From Rhizophagus irregularis (lineage: Eukaryota; Glomeromycota; Glomeromycetes; Glomerales; Glomeraceae): a DNA stretch of 64,000 nucleotides. The notes below the pieces were generated by a model, which saw nothing but the letters and a program-made list of their open reading frames with translations, ran no database searches and was not told the origin of the DNA. The position numbers and the translations under genes were made by a program. Numbering within the stretch: position 1 is the first letter of the stretch; each line of letters starts with the position of its first letter. The DNA lies in the NCBI RefSeq assembly GCF_026210795.1, contig NC_089446.1:434001-498000 (forward strand), read 5' to 3'. Below, piece by piece: positions 12,960 through 24,484 of this stretch.

Positions 12960-13203
12960 TCATTTTTTGTCTGAAAGATAGTAATCATCTCTTTATTGTT
13001 TATGCAATGCTCTAAGCCACTCTTTTAATTGTACATATGAAGGATTGTAATGTGTTTGCAATGATCTTAAAAGATCAGGTACAAGTTTATGCCGAATTTT
13101 CTTTTTATTTCACAATTTCTGATTCTTTAATTTCCTCTAATAATCTTATAATGAATAATTCCAGAGCCCAAACTTGTTCTGGACTATTAAGTGTATAACT
13201 CAT
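12960..13203 (-). pseudogene. relic of an unknown helical protein gene
   Basis: The minus strand from ATG at 13203 reads MSYTLNSPEQVWALELFIIRLLEEIKESEIV and then a stop. A neighbouring frame continues with LVPDLLRSLQTHYNPSYVQLKEWLRALHKQ and, after another stop, RDDYYLSDKK. The changes of frame with good peptide quality on both sides point to a gene of about 80 codons broken by at least one indel and one or two stops. The family is not recognised. Confidence 0.4.
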
Positions 13204-15939
13204 TTTTTATTATTTTGAATAAACTAAATAATTGAAGTTAATTTTTCATAAAATTATAATAGATATACAGTACATTACCAGTTACAGCATAATAATAATG
13301 TAAGATCATTGGTGTTAAAATCCTTTAATACTATTTAATACTTTAATTAACTATATATTTATTTATGTTTATTTTTTTAATTAAATATAATATTATTATA
13401 TTTTACAATATTCCTTTTTTAAAAATCCTTTTTATATATGCTATTAAAGAAAACAATTATATTACTAATGTTTTCACATATAATAATTAATAAAATGGAA
13501 TTAGTTATATAATATAGTATTATAAAAAAGAAACATGGATGAACACCCATGCATCTTCTTGTAATAAAAAAAAATAAAATCATTAGGATGATATTAAAAA
13601 ATAGTCATACTACAAATTTTTCTTAATTTTAATAATAAAAAAAATTAACTAATAAGTTCCTTTCTCTTTCAAATACTTTCCAAAGGTGTAAGTATAATAA
13701 ATATATAGCTGAAATGTATTCTATTGTTAATTTTCAAGTTTAAAATCTAAGATATTTTCAACTACTTTTTAATTCAATCTATTATAAATTGTTTATTTAA
13801 ATGCTTTTGTATGTGATAATACTGTAATTATAATGAACAAGTATGTGATGATAAATTTTAACTGCTAGTATGCATCCAGTATTTCTTTACTTTTATATTG
13901 TTATATTAATAAACTAAACCTATATTTATATACAAAATGTCAATTATTTTTAATATAAAAATTTGATATTAAATACTTTTTACTATTTATTATTATTTTA
14001 CCATAATGGAATTGTTAGGAAAGAATTTTTATAAACAAAATAGAGCCATTATCATTGCTGAGTTTCGTTGGATTACAATTTGGATAGCTCCATTAATGTG
14101 GATTACCTTGGAAGTTGATGTGTACCAAGATGACTCATTTATATTATATCAGATCTTACAAAGCAATGATATATTAAAGATTTTACCAACTTTCTAGTAT
14201 GCTTTGCTGTGAATTCCATAAAGATATATACGTTTAGATTATTATTTCTTAAGTACAATAAAACATGTCCTAATTTTTTTTTCACCCTGATTCTTTCTTT
14301 AAATAGATAATATAGTTGAGAGAAACTTTTTGTATATAAATCAACTATCATGTTTAGTTAGAAAATCCTTTTTGATCTTTACTGGATGGTGACCTATTAA
14401 ATTTCAATATAAACTAGGAAATAAAATATTTACCATATATTTATTACTGCTAAATGGGTACAACTTATGCTTTATAACAATTAATCTCAAGTTCTTGATT
14501 TATTATTAAATATAACATTTGCATTCTTTTTCAATCTCATACAAAGAGTAAGAAATTTGATTTATTTAAATCTATTTCCATTATTTCAAGTTATACGGGT
14601 AGTGAAGTAATTCATCTTCTGTAAACAGTAATTAAATATATATAGTTAAAATGTTTTTAAAAACAAAAAAATATAATGTTGAAAAGGTTCAAAAAAAAAT
14701 AATAAATAAAAAAGTTTTTCTTTTAAAAAATAAAATATTTTTTGAAAAAGCAGTTTTATGGGAAAAAATATGAGTATAATTTATAAATAATGTTATTTTT
14801 AGGGGTAGGAGTCAGGCTTTCCATTTCTAGTAATTAATAACATACTTAATTTTGACTAAACATAATTTTAAATTTCCTAAAATGGATAATAATCCTCCTG
14901 AACATTTAGTTCACTCATAAAATATCATATATGGATAATAACCATCTTAATGGACCAATTTAATCAACAATCAACTAAATTTCTTGTTATCCAGAAAAAT
15001 TATTAAAGTGAATAAATTTCTGCCTTTCATCAATAAATTTGGTTGACAATATCCTGCATTATATATACTGTTTGGGTGAAAAACTATAGAAAGTAAAACT
15101 CCTGTTGCAAAATTTACAAGCATATTATAGAAGGAATAGAGTATGAGAAAACATGATACTTTAAAAAGTGTTTCATTTGTTATTAATAGATAGTTGTACC
15201 ATTCACTCACATTTAATTATTTCAAATACAATATTTTGGGAATCTATTTCTATCATCACCTATATTATTACACCAATACTGTAACATTTTAATTGCTCAT
15301 ATTCATTACTATTTTACAATTTCAAATTTATATGACATACTGTAAATTTAGAAAAGCAACCATGACATAAAATAAAAAGAAGAAAAATGTATTTTTACAA
15401 ATTTACAAAGAAACTTATTCTGTAAGAAAGATCTTTAAAAATGGATTGTTTTCTATAACTCAGGAAAATTTTGTATATTGCAGTAAATTGTACAATACTT
15501 GTATTATGGATAACGCATATCACACAAAATATCTTTGTTATATTAAATAAAAATTTGTAATGAATAAAAATTCATTATAATAAGAGTTATTCTATATATA
15601 TATTATATACACTGGTTATAGACTTACTTCATTAAACGGTATACAGCATTTTACTAATAATCTTTGGTATAACATGATTTTTTTATATGATAAAATTAGT
15701 ATAAACACTAAAGGTTCACTATATTAAGAAATTTGTTAAATCAAAATTTGTTGTAAAGTGAGTGGACTGTATATGAAATGAATTCCATAGATGAAAGTTT
15801 ATTAATTAAATCTGAATATAATATACTATCAGTTTGACAGGACTATTCATGTAATTTTTATAATTAACTTCTACCATTATTATTATACTATTAGTAATAT
15901 GGGAACAAATTCAAATCTAATTTATTAAAAAAACAAAAT
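13204..15939. other. AT-rich intergenic DNA
   Basis: No supportable gene. Short open frames at 14006-14197 (+) and 14971-15210 (-) give AT-biased peptides without domain features and are treated as chance. Confidence 0.45.
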
Positions 15940-16440
15940 ATCAAGTTTCACAAATGTTGCAAAACTTACCAAATTTAAATACTGAGCTCAACAAAACCTA
16001 TAAAAAAAAGTAAAAGAAACATTAAAAGAAGAAGTAATGATGATATCCAAGGCCAAGGTATAGGTAATTTATCCTGTATTACATGATTTTGAAATGTTGG
16101 ATTTTTTAGATTTTTTGCCTGATATATAAGATATTAGTTAGTAGTGTGAATATTTTATTTAGGATAAAGAAAGGCACATAGCTGATTCTTTGTAACAGAA
16201 TCAACAGACCTTTACCAACAACAAACTCAAGTCAAACTTAGGACACCTCAGATAGAAAGAAATTATACCAATCTACTCAAGTGGTTCTTGCATCACAAAA
16301 TGATACCGTGGTCCCTTCTGTCATGGTCCTTCAGGATACCACTGTTACAGAAAGATGATACCATGCTACCTAATATATGGTTCCTACTGTCATGGTCCTT
16401 CAGAATCCACTGTTGATGCCTAAAGTCCTAAGCCTACAGT
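15940..16440 (+). pseudogene. coding-like relic with an internal direct repeat
   Basis: 15945-16055 encodes a charged, coiled-coil-like stretch (LNTELNKTYKKK, ETLKEEVMMISKAK) ending at a GTATAG donor-like site. 16160-16440 is unusually GC-rich for the area and contains an imperfect direct repeat, 16312-16347 and 16382-16415, sharing CTGTCATGGTCCTTCAG. Stops occur in every frame, so no product can be proposed. It is probably a fossil exon pair. Confidence 0.3.
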
Positions 16441-17159
16441 AGATATTAATTTTTCAAAAATTGCAAAAAATATTGGATTTCAAAAAAATAAATTATAAAA
16501 AATATTGATTTCAAAAAAAAATAAATTGCAATTTTGATAAAAAAAAAAATTACAATTGATAAAAAAAAAATTACAAAATTACAAAAAAAAATATTTAGCA
16601 AATTACAGGTCTTTAAATAAAAAAAAATTGTCTTTGCATCATTTTCAATAATACTGAATAATATTGAATCATCTTTATTAATATTCCATCTTTTAAATAA
16701 TTATGCATTGATATCAAAATAATAATAAATATTCATATAATGACAATTTTTTTTTTATCAAAAAAGAAAAAAAAAATCTTACAAAAATTAATAAATATGA
16801 CTCATATTGATTTTATATAATCTTTTTATATTTTTCATTATATTCATAATTACACCAATATTTTATTATGATAATTTTTTTTTGTAATAGCAATATCTAT
16901 ATAAATCTGTATATCATATGACTCATAAAAAATTACCTGTACTACTCACATGAATAAAAATTGCTCATGCAAATTAAAGATCAGTACTATAATAAGAAAT
17001 ACACAATGGGCACCAGACAAGTGACAATCAATAATTTCACATGCATGATCTCATCCATTATAACTTAATTTAAAAAACAGCTTTTTATTTGTATAAATAT
17101 AATCTTAATATTATATATATTTTTAAGATGCAAGAAAATCATTTAATAATAAAGTATTT
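16441..17159. other. low-complexity A/T-rich DNA
   Basis: Runs of A and repeated ATTACAATTGATAAAAAAA-like segments (16490-16620). No gene seen. Confidence 0.5.
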
Positions 17160-17658
17160 CTTATATCCATTGGCAATTTTAAAAGTTAAAGCGGCATCCT
17201 TATGAGGTAAATTCTTAGAAAATGGATATCCACTCGTTATTTCCCGTAAGAAAACACCCAAAATATAGATATCAGACTTTGCATTTTGACATAATCTCCA
17301 TATTTATAACATTGTGGTTTGACATATGCCGGTATTCCATAAACTGCAGAATTTGATGAACCATCGGTGGTTAATTCCTTTGCTAATCCAAGATTCGCAA
17401 TCATTAGAGTACCATTGTGGACCAGTATATTTTTTGCATGCTATAAAAATAAAACATAAGTTATTTAATTTAAAACGTGAAAATAATATGAAATACAGAT
17501 CTCTATGAATAATTTTTGTGGAGTGTAAGTACTTCAATCCACAAGCAATTTCTGCACCCGAATTTTATCATTCGGCTTAAAATTGATTTTTAAATATTCT
17601 CTTAAATTTCCTTGATTCGCATACTGTAAGACCATTACATAATTGTTTGATGTCGGAT
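17160..17658 (-). pseudogene. protein kinase pseudogene (fragment)
   Basis: The minus strand encodes a typical fungal kinase core in pieces: DPTSNNYVMVLQYANQGNLREYL (from 17658, after a TAG acceptor), then in another frame CGLKYLHSTKIIHRDL (catalytic loop HRD). An intron of about 65 bases follows, then HAKNILVHNGTLMIANLGLAKEL and YGIPAYVKPQCYK. The DFG motif reads NLG, so the Mg-binding Asp is lost. There is a frameshift upstream of CGLKYLHS, and the subdomain IX Asp region (normally SDIYSLGV) is garbled, followed by stops. The glycine loop and N-lobe are missing. It differs from the tandem kinase family to its right (HRDLHAKN versus HRDFHCGN). Confidence 0.65.
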
Positions 17659-19189
17659 CTAAAAAAGATTTAGTTAATATCAGAACGAGATAATAGAAAC
17701 TAACGAAAAGTATATTTACCCCTTGTTATAAATTAAAATACCACATAAACATACATTCAATATATATGAAATGAATTTCATAAATGAAAGCTTATTAATT
17801 AAAACTGTATATATTAATACAATTTTTATAATAAACTTCCGCCATTATCATTATTATACTAATATGTAGTAATATGTGATAATTGACCAAAATAAAAATT
17901 ATGTAAAATTTGCGTGAACTTATGAGAATAGTTGACTCATATATAACCTATATCCTCTATACACATATACTTTATTACTGCTAAAATGTTGAACTAAGAG
18001 ACAAATTAATATTACATATCAAATAAAAAAGAATTCAAGACATGTAATCTGGATAGATTTTGATCCTAAATATTTAATTTAAATGGTTTTTTTTTATTTA
18101 ATGATAGTTATTTTTATTACGTACTATAATGGATAGAACTCCCCAAGCGTAATAGAGTTGTGATCCGTCAATCAGTAAATAAACAGATTTCAGCCATTTT
18201 GAATATTAAGTCAATTAAAAGAATTTTTTTTATAGATATCTTATGGATACCTAACAATACATAATATAAAAAAAAAAATTGTCTTTAAAAATAAAAGTAG
18301 AGAGAAATTTAAAACGGATTGAAATTCATGCGGATCAGATGAAAAACCAATCCGTTTTCATTTCTCTTTTTTTTTATATTAAATAGTAATTTTTTAAACT
18401 ACTAGATTGTGCATTGGGATGCAGTCTTATATATATAAAAAAAATTTAATCTTTATTAATTAAAATCCGTGTATAATTGCCAAAATGTGCCCTTTCGAAT
18501 TTATCCGGATCGTACGTAACCATTGTAATACCTAAGCCCGTGATAAGTCACGTTGCAACCTTAGATATTGACAAAATAATACTTTATTAAATAATATAAA
18601 TAAATACAATAATGTTTAATAATATTAAATAATGGTTAAATATTTATCCTAAAATTTCTTTTTATTTTCAAAAAGTTGTATCCTGATTTTTAACAAGATC
18701 CAAATAATCTGATATTTATAAGAATCTATGTATCGTAACCTCTCAATCGTATCTTTATATTTCATTTGTTTCATGATCTACATTATAATCACCTGATATT
18801 AATGTCACTTGACTACTAATTATGTCTAGTTTAACGTCATCTCGGACGTTACATTTAGAACGTCATACAATTTTAAAATACTAAAAATTTTATACACTAA
18901 TTCTAAATATAATACTGCGCCTCATAATTAATAAATTTACTAGGTATATTACGGCATTACACCATCGAAAAAGCTCGGGCACGTGATTCGTGTGATTTGA
19001 CTGTGGCTAAGTGTGGCTATGGAAATTGCACATATTAATTTTGTGGTTATCGATTTTTATTAAATAAAATTGTTTATCTTTATTAATTAAAAAAAATAAA
19101 AAAAATAAAAAAAAAGATTGATTTTATTTGAATCACAATCATTACTCTAACTCTCACTGTTAATCAAAAAATGAAAATTAGCACTAGTG
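17659..19189. other. AT-rich intergenic DNA with a hairpin
   Basis: No gene seen. It contains the inverted repeat at 18301-18367 described separately. A patch at 18480-18560 is less AT-rich but has no readable frame. Confidence 0.4.
18301..18367. repeat. 67-bp inverted repeat able to form a long hairpin
   Basis: AGAGAAAT (18301-18308) pairs with ATTTCTCT (18360-18367), and AAAACGGATTG (18311-18321) pairs with CAATCCGTTTT (18348-18358), leaving a loop of about 26 bases. The stem is almost perfect over about 20 bp and is followed by T9. It could be a MITE fossil, a hairpin RNA or a chance palindrome. Confidence 0.55.
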
Positions 19190-19790
19190 CTAGAGGTAAT
19201 AGATTCATTGTAATAAGTTCCCGATCCTAAAAGACAAAAAGAAATACTAAAAGAATATCTCTGGTCAAAAATTTTTTTAAAAACAATTAGAGAATTTGTG
19301 CTTACTGTAGTGCTGCAATGGTAAGAGCATCTCCTGATCCGTGAATTCTCAATACTAAAAGACAGAAAAAAAGATGGTAGTAAAAAAATAAAATAGAAAA
19401 AAAATATTATTCAAAAACGAAAAAAATTGAAATTGGTGTTTGCCATACATAGTACCACCGATAGTGCGTGGTAAGCGTATTTCCTAGTTTGTGAGTCTTG
19501 ATCTGAAAGGATGAAAAAGAAATTTTAAAAATATATTGATATTAGTAAAAAAATAAAAATAGAATGGGAGAAACAGCACTCACCGTAATACCTCCGTCAG
19601 CAGTAAGAATGCCATCTGATCTACAAGTTCTTGATCCAGGACGAAGAAATATTTTTTTTTTTTTTAGAAAAGTAATCAAACAGAAAACAAATTAAAAAAA
19701 ATTGGAACTGGTGCTTGCCGTAGTACCAATGCATCTCCTGATCTGTTGGTTGACTTGGTTCCAGATCCAAAAGGAGGATAAAAATTTTTC
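19190..19790 (-). other. ladder of related exon-like segments (about 120-bp spacing)
   Basis: Five short segments at about 19200, 19320, 19460, 19590 and 19720 share a plan when read on the minus strand: a pyrimidine tract, TAG or CAG, a GGATCAGGAGATGC-like core, about 30-50 bases, then a GTAAGC/GTGAGT-like donor. Two cores are nearly identical (GGATCAGGAGATGC at about 19340 and 19730). This looks like a gene tail made by duplication of one small exon, or a degenerate tandem repeat. No complete gene can be built. Confidence 0.3.
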
Positions 19791-19928
19791 TAGAACAATA
19801 AAATAGATTTATTATGTCTGATGAAAGGTGGAAGAACTTATTTAAGAACAAACAAATTTATTATTTTATCAAATCTTTATTGATTATTTCTGAAAATTAC
19901 TTTATCAATATCTGTCTGGAATTCTCGT

Positions 19929-20514
19929 TTAATTAAATGTGGCTAGACTAAAGTTACATGTTTGCTGTATTAAAAAATCGGATGTAATATCTTGAGAATT
20001 AAGTAAACATTTTAAAGTAACTGGAAAATTCTCATATTTCCTACAATAATATTTTCTTCTTGTCCATTTATTATTCTCAAAATCCCAACTTTCTATATAT
20101 CTATCTTTCAAATTGCTGTATAAATAGTTCAAAATCCTCCTTTTGTCAAATATTCAATATTTTCAAATCTATCATATTCAATCCATTCTAAAACTTCATC
20201 AATTTTTTTAGCTTTAAGTTGTATTTTCTGAATAAACTTATCAACTTCATGATTTCAACTAGTCCAATTTTTGAAACTTTGTTGAAAATCCTTAGAATTA
20301 CATGGATTACACTCATAACTCATTAAGCCAATAATTACCAGTATTAAGCTATTTACATTTTTTACATAAACCATACATACTGCTTGTAACGTTTTTTTAG
20401 TTCTTCATTTAATATTAACTTATTAATTAACAAACTTTGTTCTTCAGCTGGGTTAAGATAATTAAAATCTTTTATTTGCTCAAATATATTATCGTTAAGC
20501 ATAAATTCTTCCAT
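19929..20514 (-). pseudogene. relic first exon of the tandem kinase family (unit 0)
   Basis: From ATG at 20514 the minus strand follows the first exon of the three kinase genes to its right (EEFMLNDN, NFKNW, IEYDRFEN, WDFENNKW, CLLNSQDITSDFL). It carries several disabling changes: stops inside the region corresponding to NWTSGNHEV and in the glycine loop (GGF followed by TGA), another TGA for the Trp of AIWKDG, and indels. The second and later exons are absent: after SDFL the sequence diverges. The upstream flank matches the flanks of the other units, so this is a decayed, truncated member of the array. Confidence 0.75.
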
Positions 20515-21618
20515 ATCAGATTTAGATTAATAAATGTGACTTCAATTTTATGTCCAGACAGAATAAAAAAGTTTTTTTTTAAAAAAAAAAAGACGCCTTT
20601 TAAAACGTATACAGTTGCACAGCAGCAATGACAAAATTATTTTTATTAGGTCAAATCAATAAAGTGCCAGAAAATCACAGATTATTGAGTGAGAAATTTC
20701 CTCTTTTATAAATCCCAAACAAAATACTTTCACAAAAAAAAGCTTTGTCGATCATCCAATACCAAAATATTATTTATTAGTACAATTATACTATACTTTA
20801 CTGAATTTCGAAAAATACAGCACTGTGCGCTCAATCAATATCAGTAACAATGTGTATTAAAATTACTATAATTAGAATCGTGTTAAAATTTTTGGATTAA
20901 AAAATTTTTAAAAAAATGTATTATCCAATTAGTTTAGTTGCTTTAAATCTATATTAAACTGAAAGAAATATTTTACCATTATTATATAATGAAGAAAATC
21001 CATATTAATAAATGAATTCAGTTGTAATAAAAATAATTATTGACAAAACAATAAATTATTAAAATTTCCATCTATTTTAATACTAATAAAATGAAATTTT
21101 ATTATAAAACAAATTGTTATTAATGACATACTAAATATTTTCGTAAAATTAAAAATATAATGACTTAATAACGTCAAAAGTAGCTACGCACTAAGATAGT
21201 ACTGTAATTATCTTATAATTACCACCGCTTCAATTGTTACAAGCTACAGCTCAAACACGTTAAACGAATTTTCTATATTTGTTCTTCCAAATGATGGTTT
21301 ACTTTCCCTTACTAATTGGTCACATTCATTTTACTGACCAATCATTTCACTTTATAATCATTTTTCTTAATAGGGTTTTGGCCTCCCTTTGAGTTGGATA
21401 ACTTTATAATAGGATTAACGTAAAATATAATGCAATTTTTTACTTTATTACAATTTTATAACATATTATATACAATTCATTCTATATATTTTTCATATAA
21501 TTTTATAAATATTACTTTATTTAATCATAAAAATAATTCCAATAAAAATATCATATCTGTAGTAATGTTAAAGAAAATAAATAGTAAATAATAAAGAAAT
21601 TTATACCCTTCCTTACTA

Positions 21619-23318
21619 TTATTCAGCTGCTTTTATAAGTGAAAAATAAATTATTAAATAATATTACTAATAAAATAAATCATATAAAAGATTAATGTAA
21701 ATAAGTACCTAGGTCTAGTTTAGTAAAATCTATTGCTTCTATTGATTCTATAATGTAAAAAAAATAATATATATACATCAAATAAAATATTTAAATAATG
21801 CTTTTGTAAAGTAAATTAGAAAATTAATTACCTGAATATTCTCCAAATGAATTATCATCATCCTTGTTATCAATAGCATTTTTTGGTTCTGGAAGATTTT
21901 TAAAATTTAAAAGCCTACTTGTGTAAACTGCTTGAGGATTTGTAGTATATGAAAGAGTAGGTCCAGTATATAATGATGATGATGATGTCAAATTTTCATT
22001 AATTTTATCTGCTTCTTCAATTTGCTTATTGATTTCATTTTCATGATTTTCACTTGAATAATGTAAATCACGTAATAAATCATGTAATTCGTTTGCTTTA
22101 GGTCGTTTTAAAGGATCAGCATCCCAACATTGTTTAATTATGGTTAGAATTAATTGAGGAATTTTATAATTTGATTTTGGCCTAAGTCCTTGACAAATGC
22201 TAATAGCTAAAAATTTATCATGAACAATATCATGGTAAGGAGGGAGCCCTGTACAAACTTCATACGCAATAATTCCAAAACCATAAATATCACTTTCTTG
22301 AGTATATTCCTTTCCTCTTAGAACTTCTGGTGCTACATAGGGTAATACTCCATATAATTCTTTACATTCATTTTGGGATGATTTTACATTCGCTGGTCGA
22401 CATAATCCCAAAACAGTAATAAAAGTAAAATTGTTATCTTTTAATATATTACCACAATGAAAATCGCGATGAATTAATCCTTTTTGATGAATAAAATCAA
22501 GGCCTTCTGCAATTGTTTCTAAAATATCCAACTTTTCATACCAATTTGTTGAATTAAAACTATTATTTAAATGTTGTCTTAAACTACCATCTTTTGCATA
22601 TCCCATTACCATCATAAAATTTCTAGATTCTGGATCTTTAGTAACGCCATAACACCATGATGTTAAACTATCATAATATCCTGAAAAAAACACATGTGTT
22701 TCAATCTAAAAAAGAATCCATAATAACAATAATTAATAGATAGTTTAACATTTATAATAGGACAATATCTTGAAATTATATACAAAATAATTAACTTACT
22801 TCTCTTAAAAAATCGGATGTAATATCTTGAGAATTATATAAACATTTTAAAATAACTGGAAAATTCTCATAATGCCTACAATAATATTTACTTCTTATCC
22901 ATTTATTATTTTCAAAATCCCAATCATATATATATCCATCTTTCCAAATTGCTTCATAAATAGTTCCAAATCCTCCTTTTGTCAAGTATTCAACATTTTC
23001 AAATCTATCATATTCAATCCATTCTAAAACTTCCTTATGATTTTTAGCTTTAAGTTGTGCTTTTTGAATAAACTTATCAACTTCATGATTTCCACTAGTC
23101 CAATTTTTAAAATTTTGTTGAAATTTACATTGATACCAATTATGGGGAGCCTTAGGTTGCTTACATTCTTTGCATAAACCATTCCGTTTATAACATATTT
23201 TTAATTCTTCATTTAATATTAACTTATCAATTAACAAACTTTGTTCATTGGTTAGATTCTGATGGTCAAAATCTTTTATTTGCTCAAATACATCATCATT
23301 GAGCATAAATTCTTCCAT
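21619..23318 (-). CDS. protein kinase, copy 1, with the DFG-type Asp replaced by Val
   Basis: Exons on the minus strand: 23318-22800, 22705-21832, 21747-21709 and a last short exon near 21630-21619; about 480 residues. The N-terminal region has one CxxC pair (CKECKQ) and NFKNWTSGN. The kinase domain has the glycine loop TKGGFGTIYEA, the beta-3 Lys in VILKCL, a catalytic loop HRDFHCGNIL, the P+1/APE region YVAPEVLRG and DIYGFGIIAYE. The DFG-equivalent reads VLG (codon at 22412-22414), whereas the sister copies read DLG, so the Mg-binding Asp is lost. The second CxxC pair of the N-terminal region is also missing, through a deletion of about 10 codons. The frame is otherwise open. The Ser-rich tail (TSSSSLYTGP) is typical of the family. 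It is probably a pseudokinase or a dying copy. The last splice acceptor is altered by a 4-base loss and is uncertain. Confidence 0.75.
22715..22760 (-). other. intron 1 of the kinase family (conserved in all copies)
   Basis: The intron between SDFLRE and IETH is about 95 bases (22706-22799 in this copy; the span given is its middle) and is nearly identical in copies 1-3. Its donor is GTAAGT in copies 1 and 2 and GTAGGT in copy 3, and its acceptor is TTTTTTAG. It is the key to joining the two kinase lobes, because the glycine loop and beta-3 Lys are in exon 1 and the catalytic loop is in exon 2. Confidence 0.7.
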
Positions 23319-24484
23319 ATTGGATTAATAAATGTAACTTCAATTTTATGTCTAGACAGAATAAAAAGGATTTTTTTTTTCTAAAAAAAAAAGACGCCTT
23401 TTAAAATGTATTACAGTTACACAGCAGCGATTGACAAAATCATTTTTATTTAGGTCAAAACAATAAAATGTTCAATAAGTCAGCTGATGATCACAAAAAT
23501 CACAGATTATTAGGAAATTTCCTTTTTTATAAATCCCAAACAAAATACTTGTTTCACAAAAAAAAAAGCTTTGTCGATCATCCAACATCAAAATATTATT
23601 TGTTAGTACAATTATAATATTATATAGACAGTCAATCAATATCATTATCAGTAACAATGTGCATTAAAATTACTATAATTAGAATCATGTTAAAATTTTA
23701 GGTTAAAAAATTTTTAAAAAAATGTATTATAGTTACATAAAACTAAAAGGAAATATTTTACCATTATTATATGAAGGAAATTCATATTAATGAATAAATT
23801 CAGTTGTAATATAATTCGTCATTAAAGTAGGTAATACTTATAAAAATTTCAAACTGCTTGTAAATAAAAAAATAATTATTTATACAAAATAATAAATTAT
23901 TAAAATTTCTATCTATTTTAATATCATTTTTCCTAATAACATGAAATTTTATTATAAAACAAATTATTATTAATGAATAATAATGACATATTAAATATTT
24001 TCTTCAAAAAAATCAAAAATATAATAATTTAATAACGTCAAAAGTAGTTACGCTCAAAGGTACTGTAATTATCTTATAATTACCACCACTTCAATTGTTA
24101 CAGGCTCAAACACATTAAACGAATTTTCTATATTCACTTCAAATTTATATTATTCTTCCCAATGATGGTTTACTAATGGGTCACATTCATTTTACTGACC
24201 AACCATTTCACTGACCCTATAATCATTTTTCTTAATAGGTTTTTGGCCTCCCCTTGAGTTGGATAAATTTATAATAAGATTAACATAAAATATAATATAA
24301 TTTTTACTTTGTTACAATTTTATAACATATTACATACAATTCATTCTATTTATATTCATATAATTTATAAATATTACTTTATTTATCATAAAAATACATT
24401 CCAATAAAATATCATATCTGTAGTAATGTTAAAGAAAATAAATAGTAAAATAATAAAGAAATTTATACCCTTCCTTGCTTTTAT

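Noticed and set aside
14006-15210. Short ORFs at 14006-14197, 14139-14351 and 14971-15210
   Set aside because: AT-biased, with no neighbouring splice-compatible exons and no recognisable motif.
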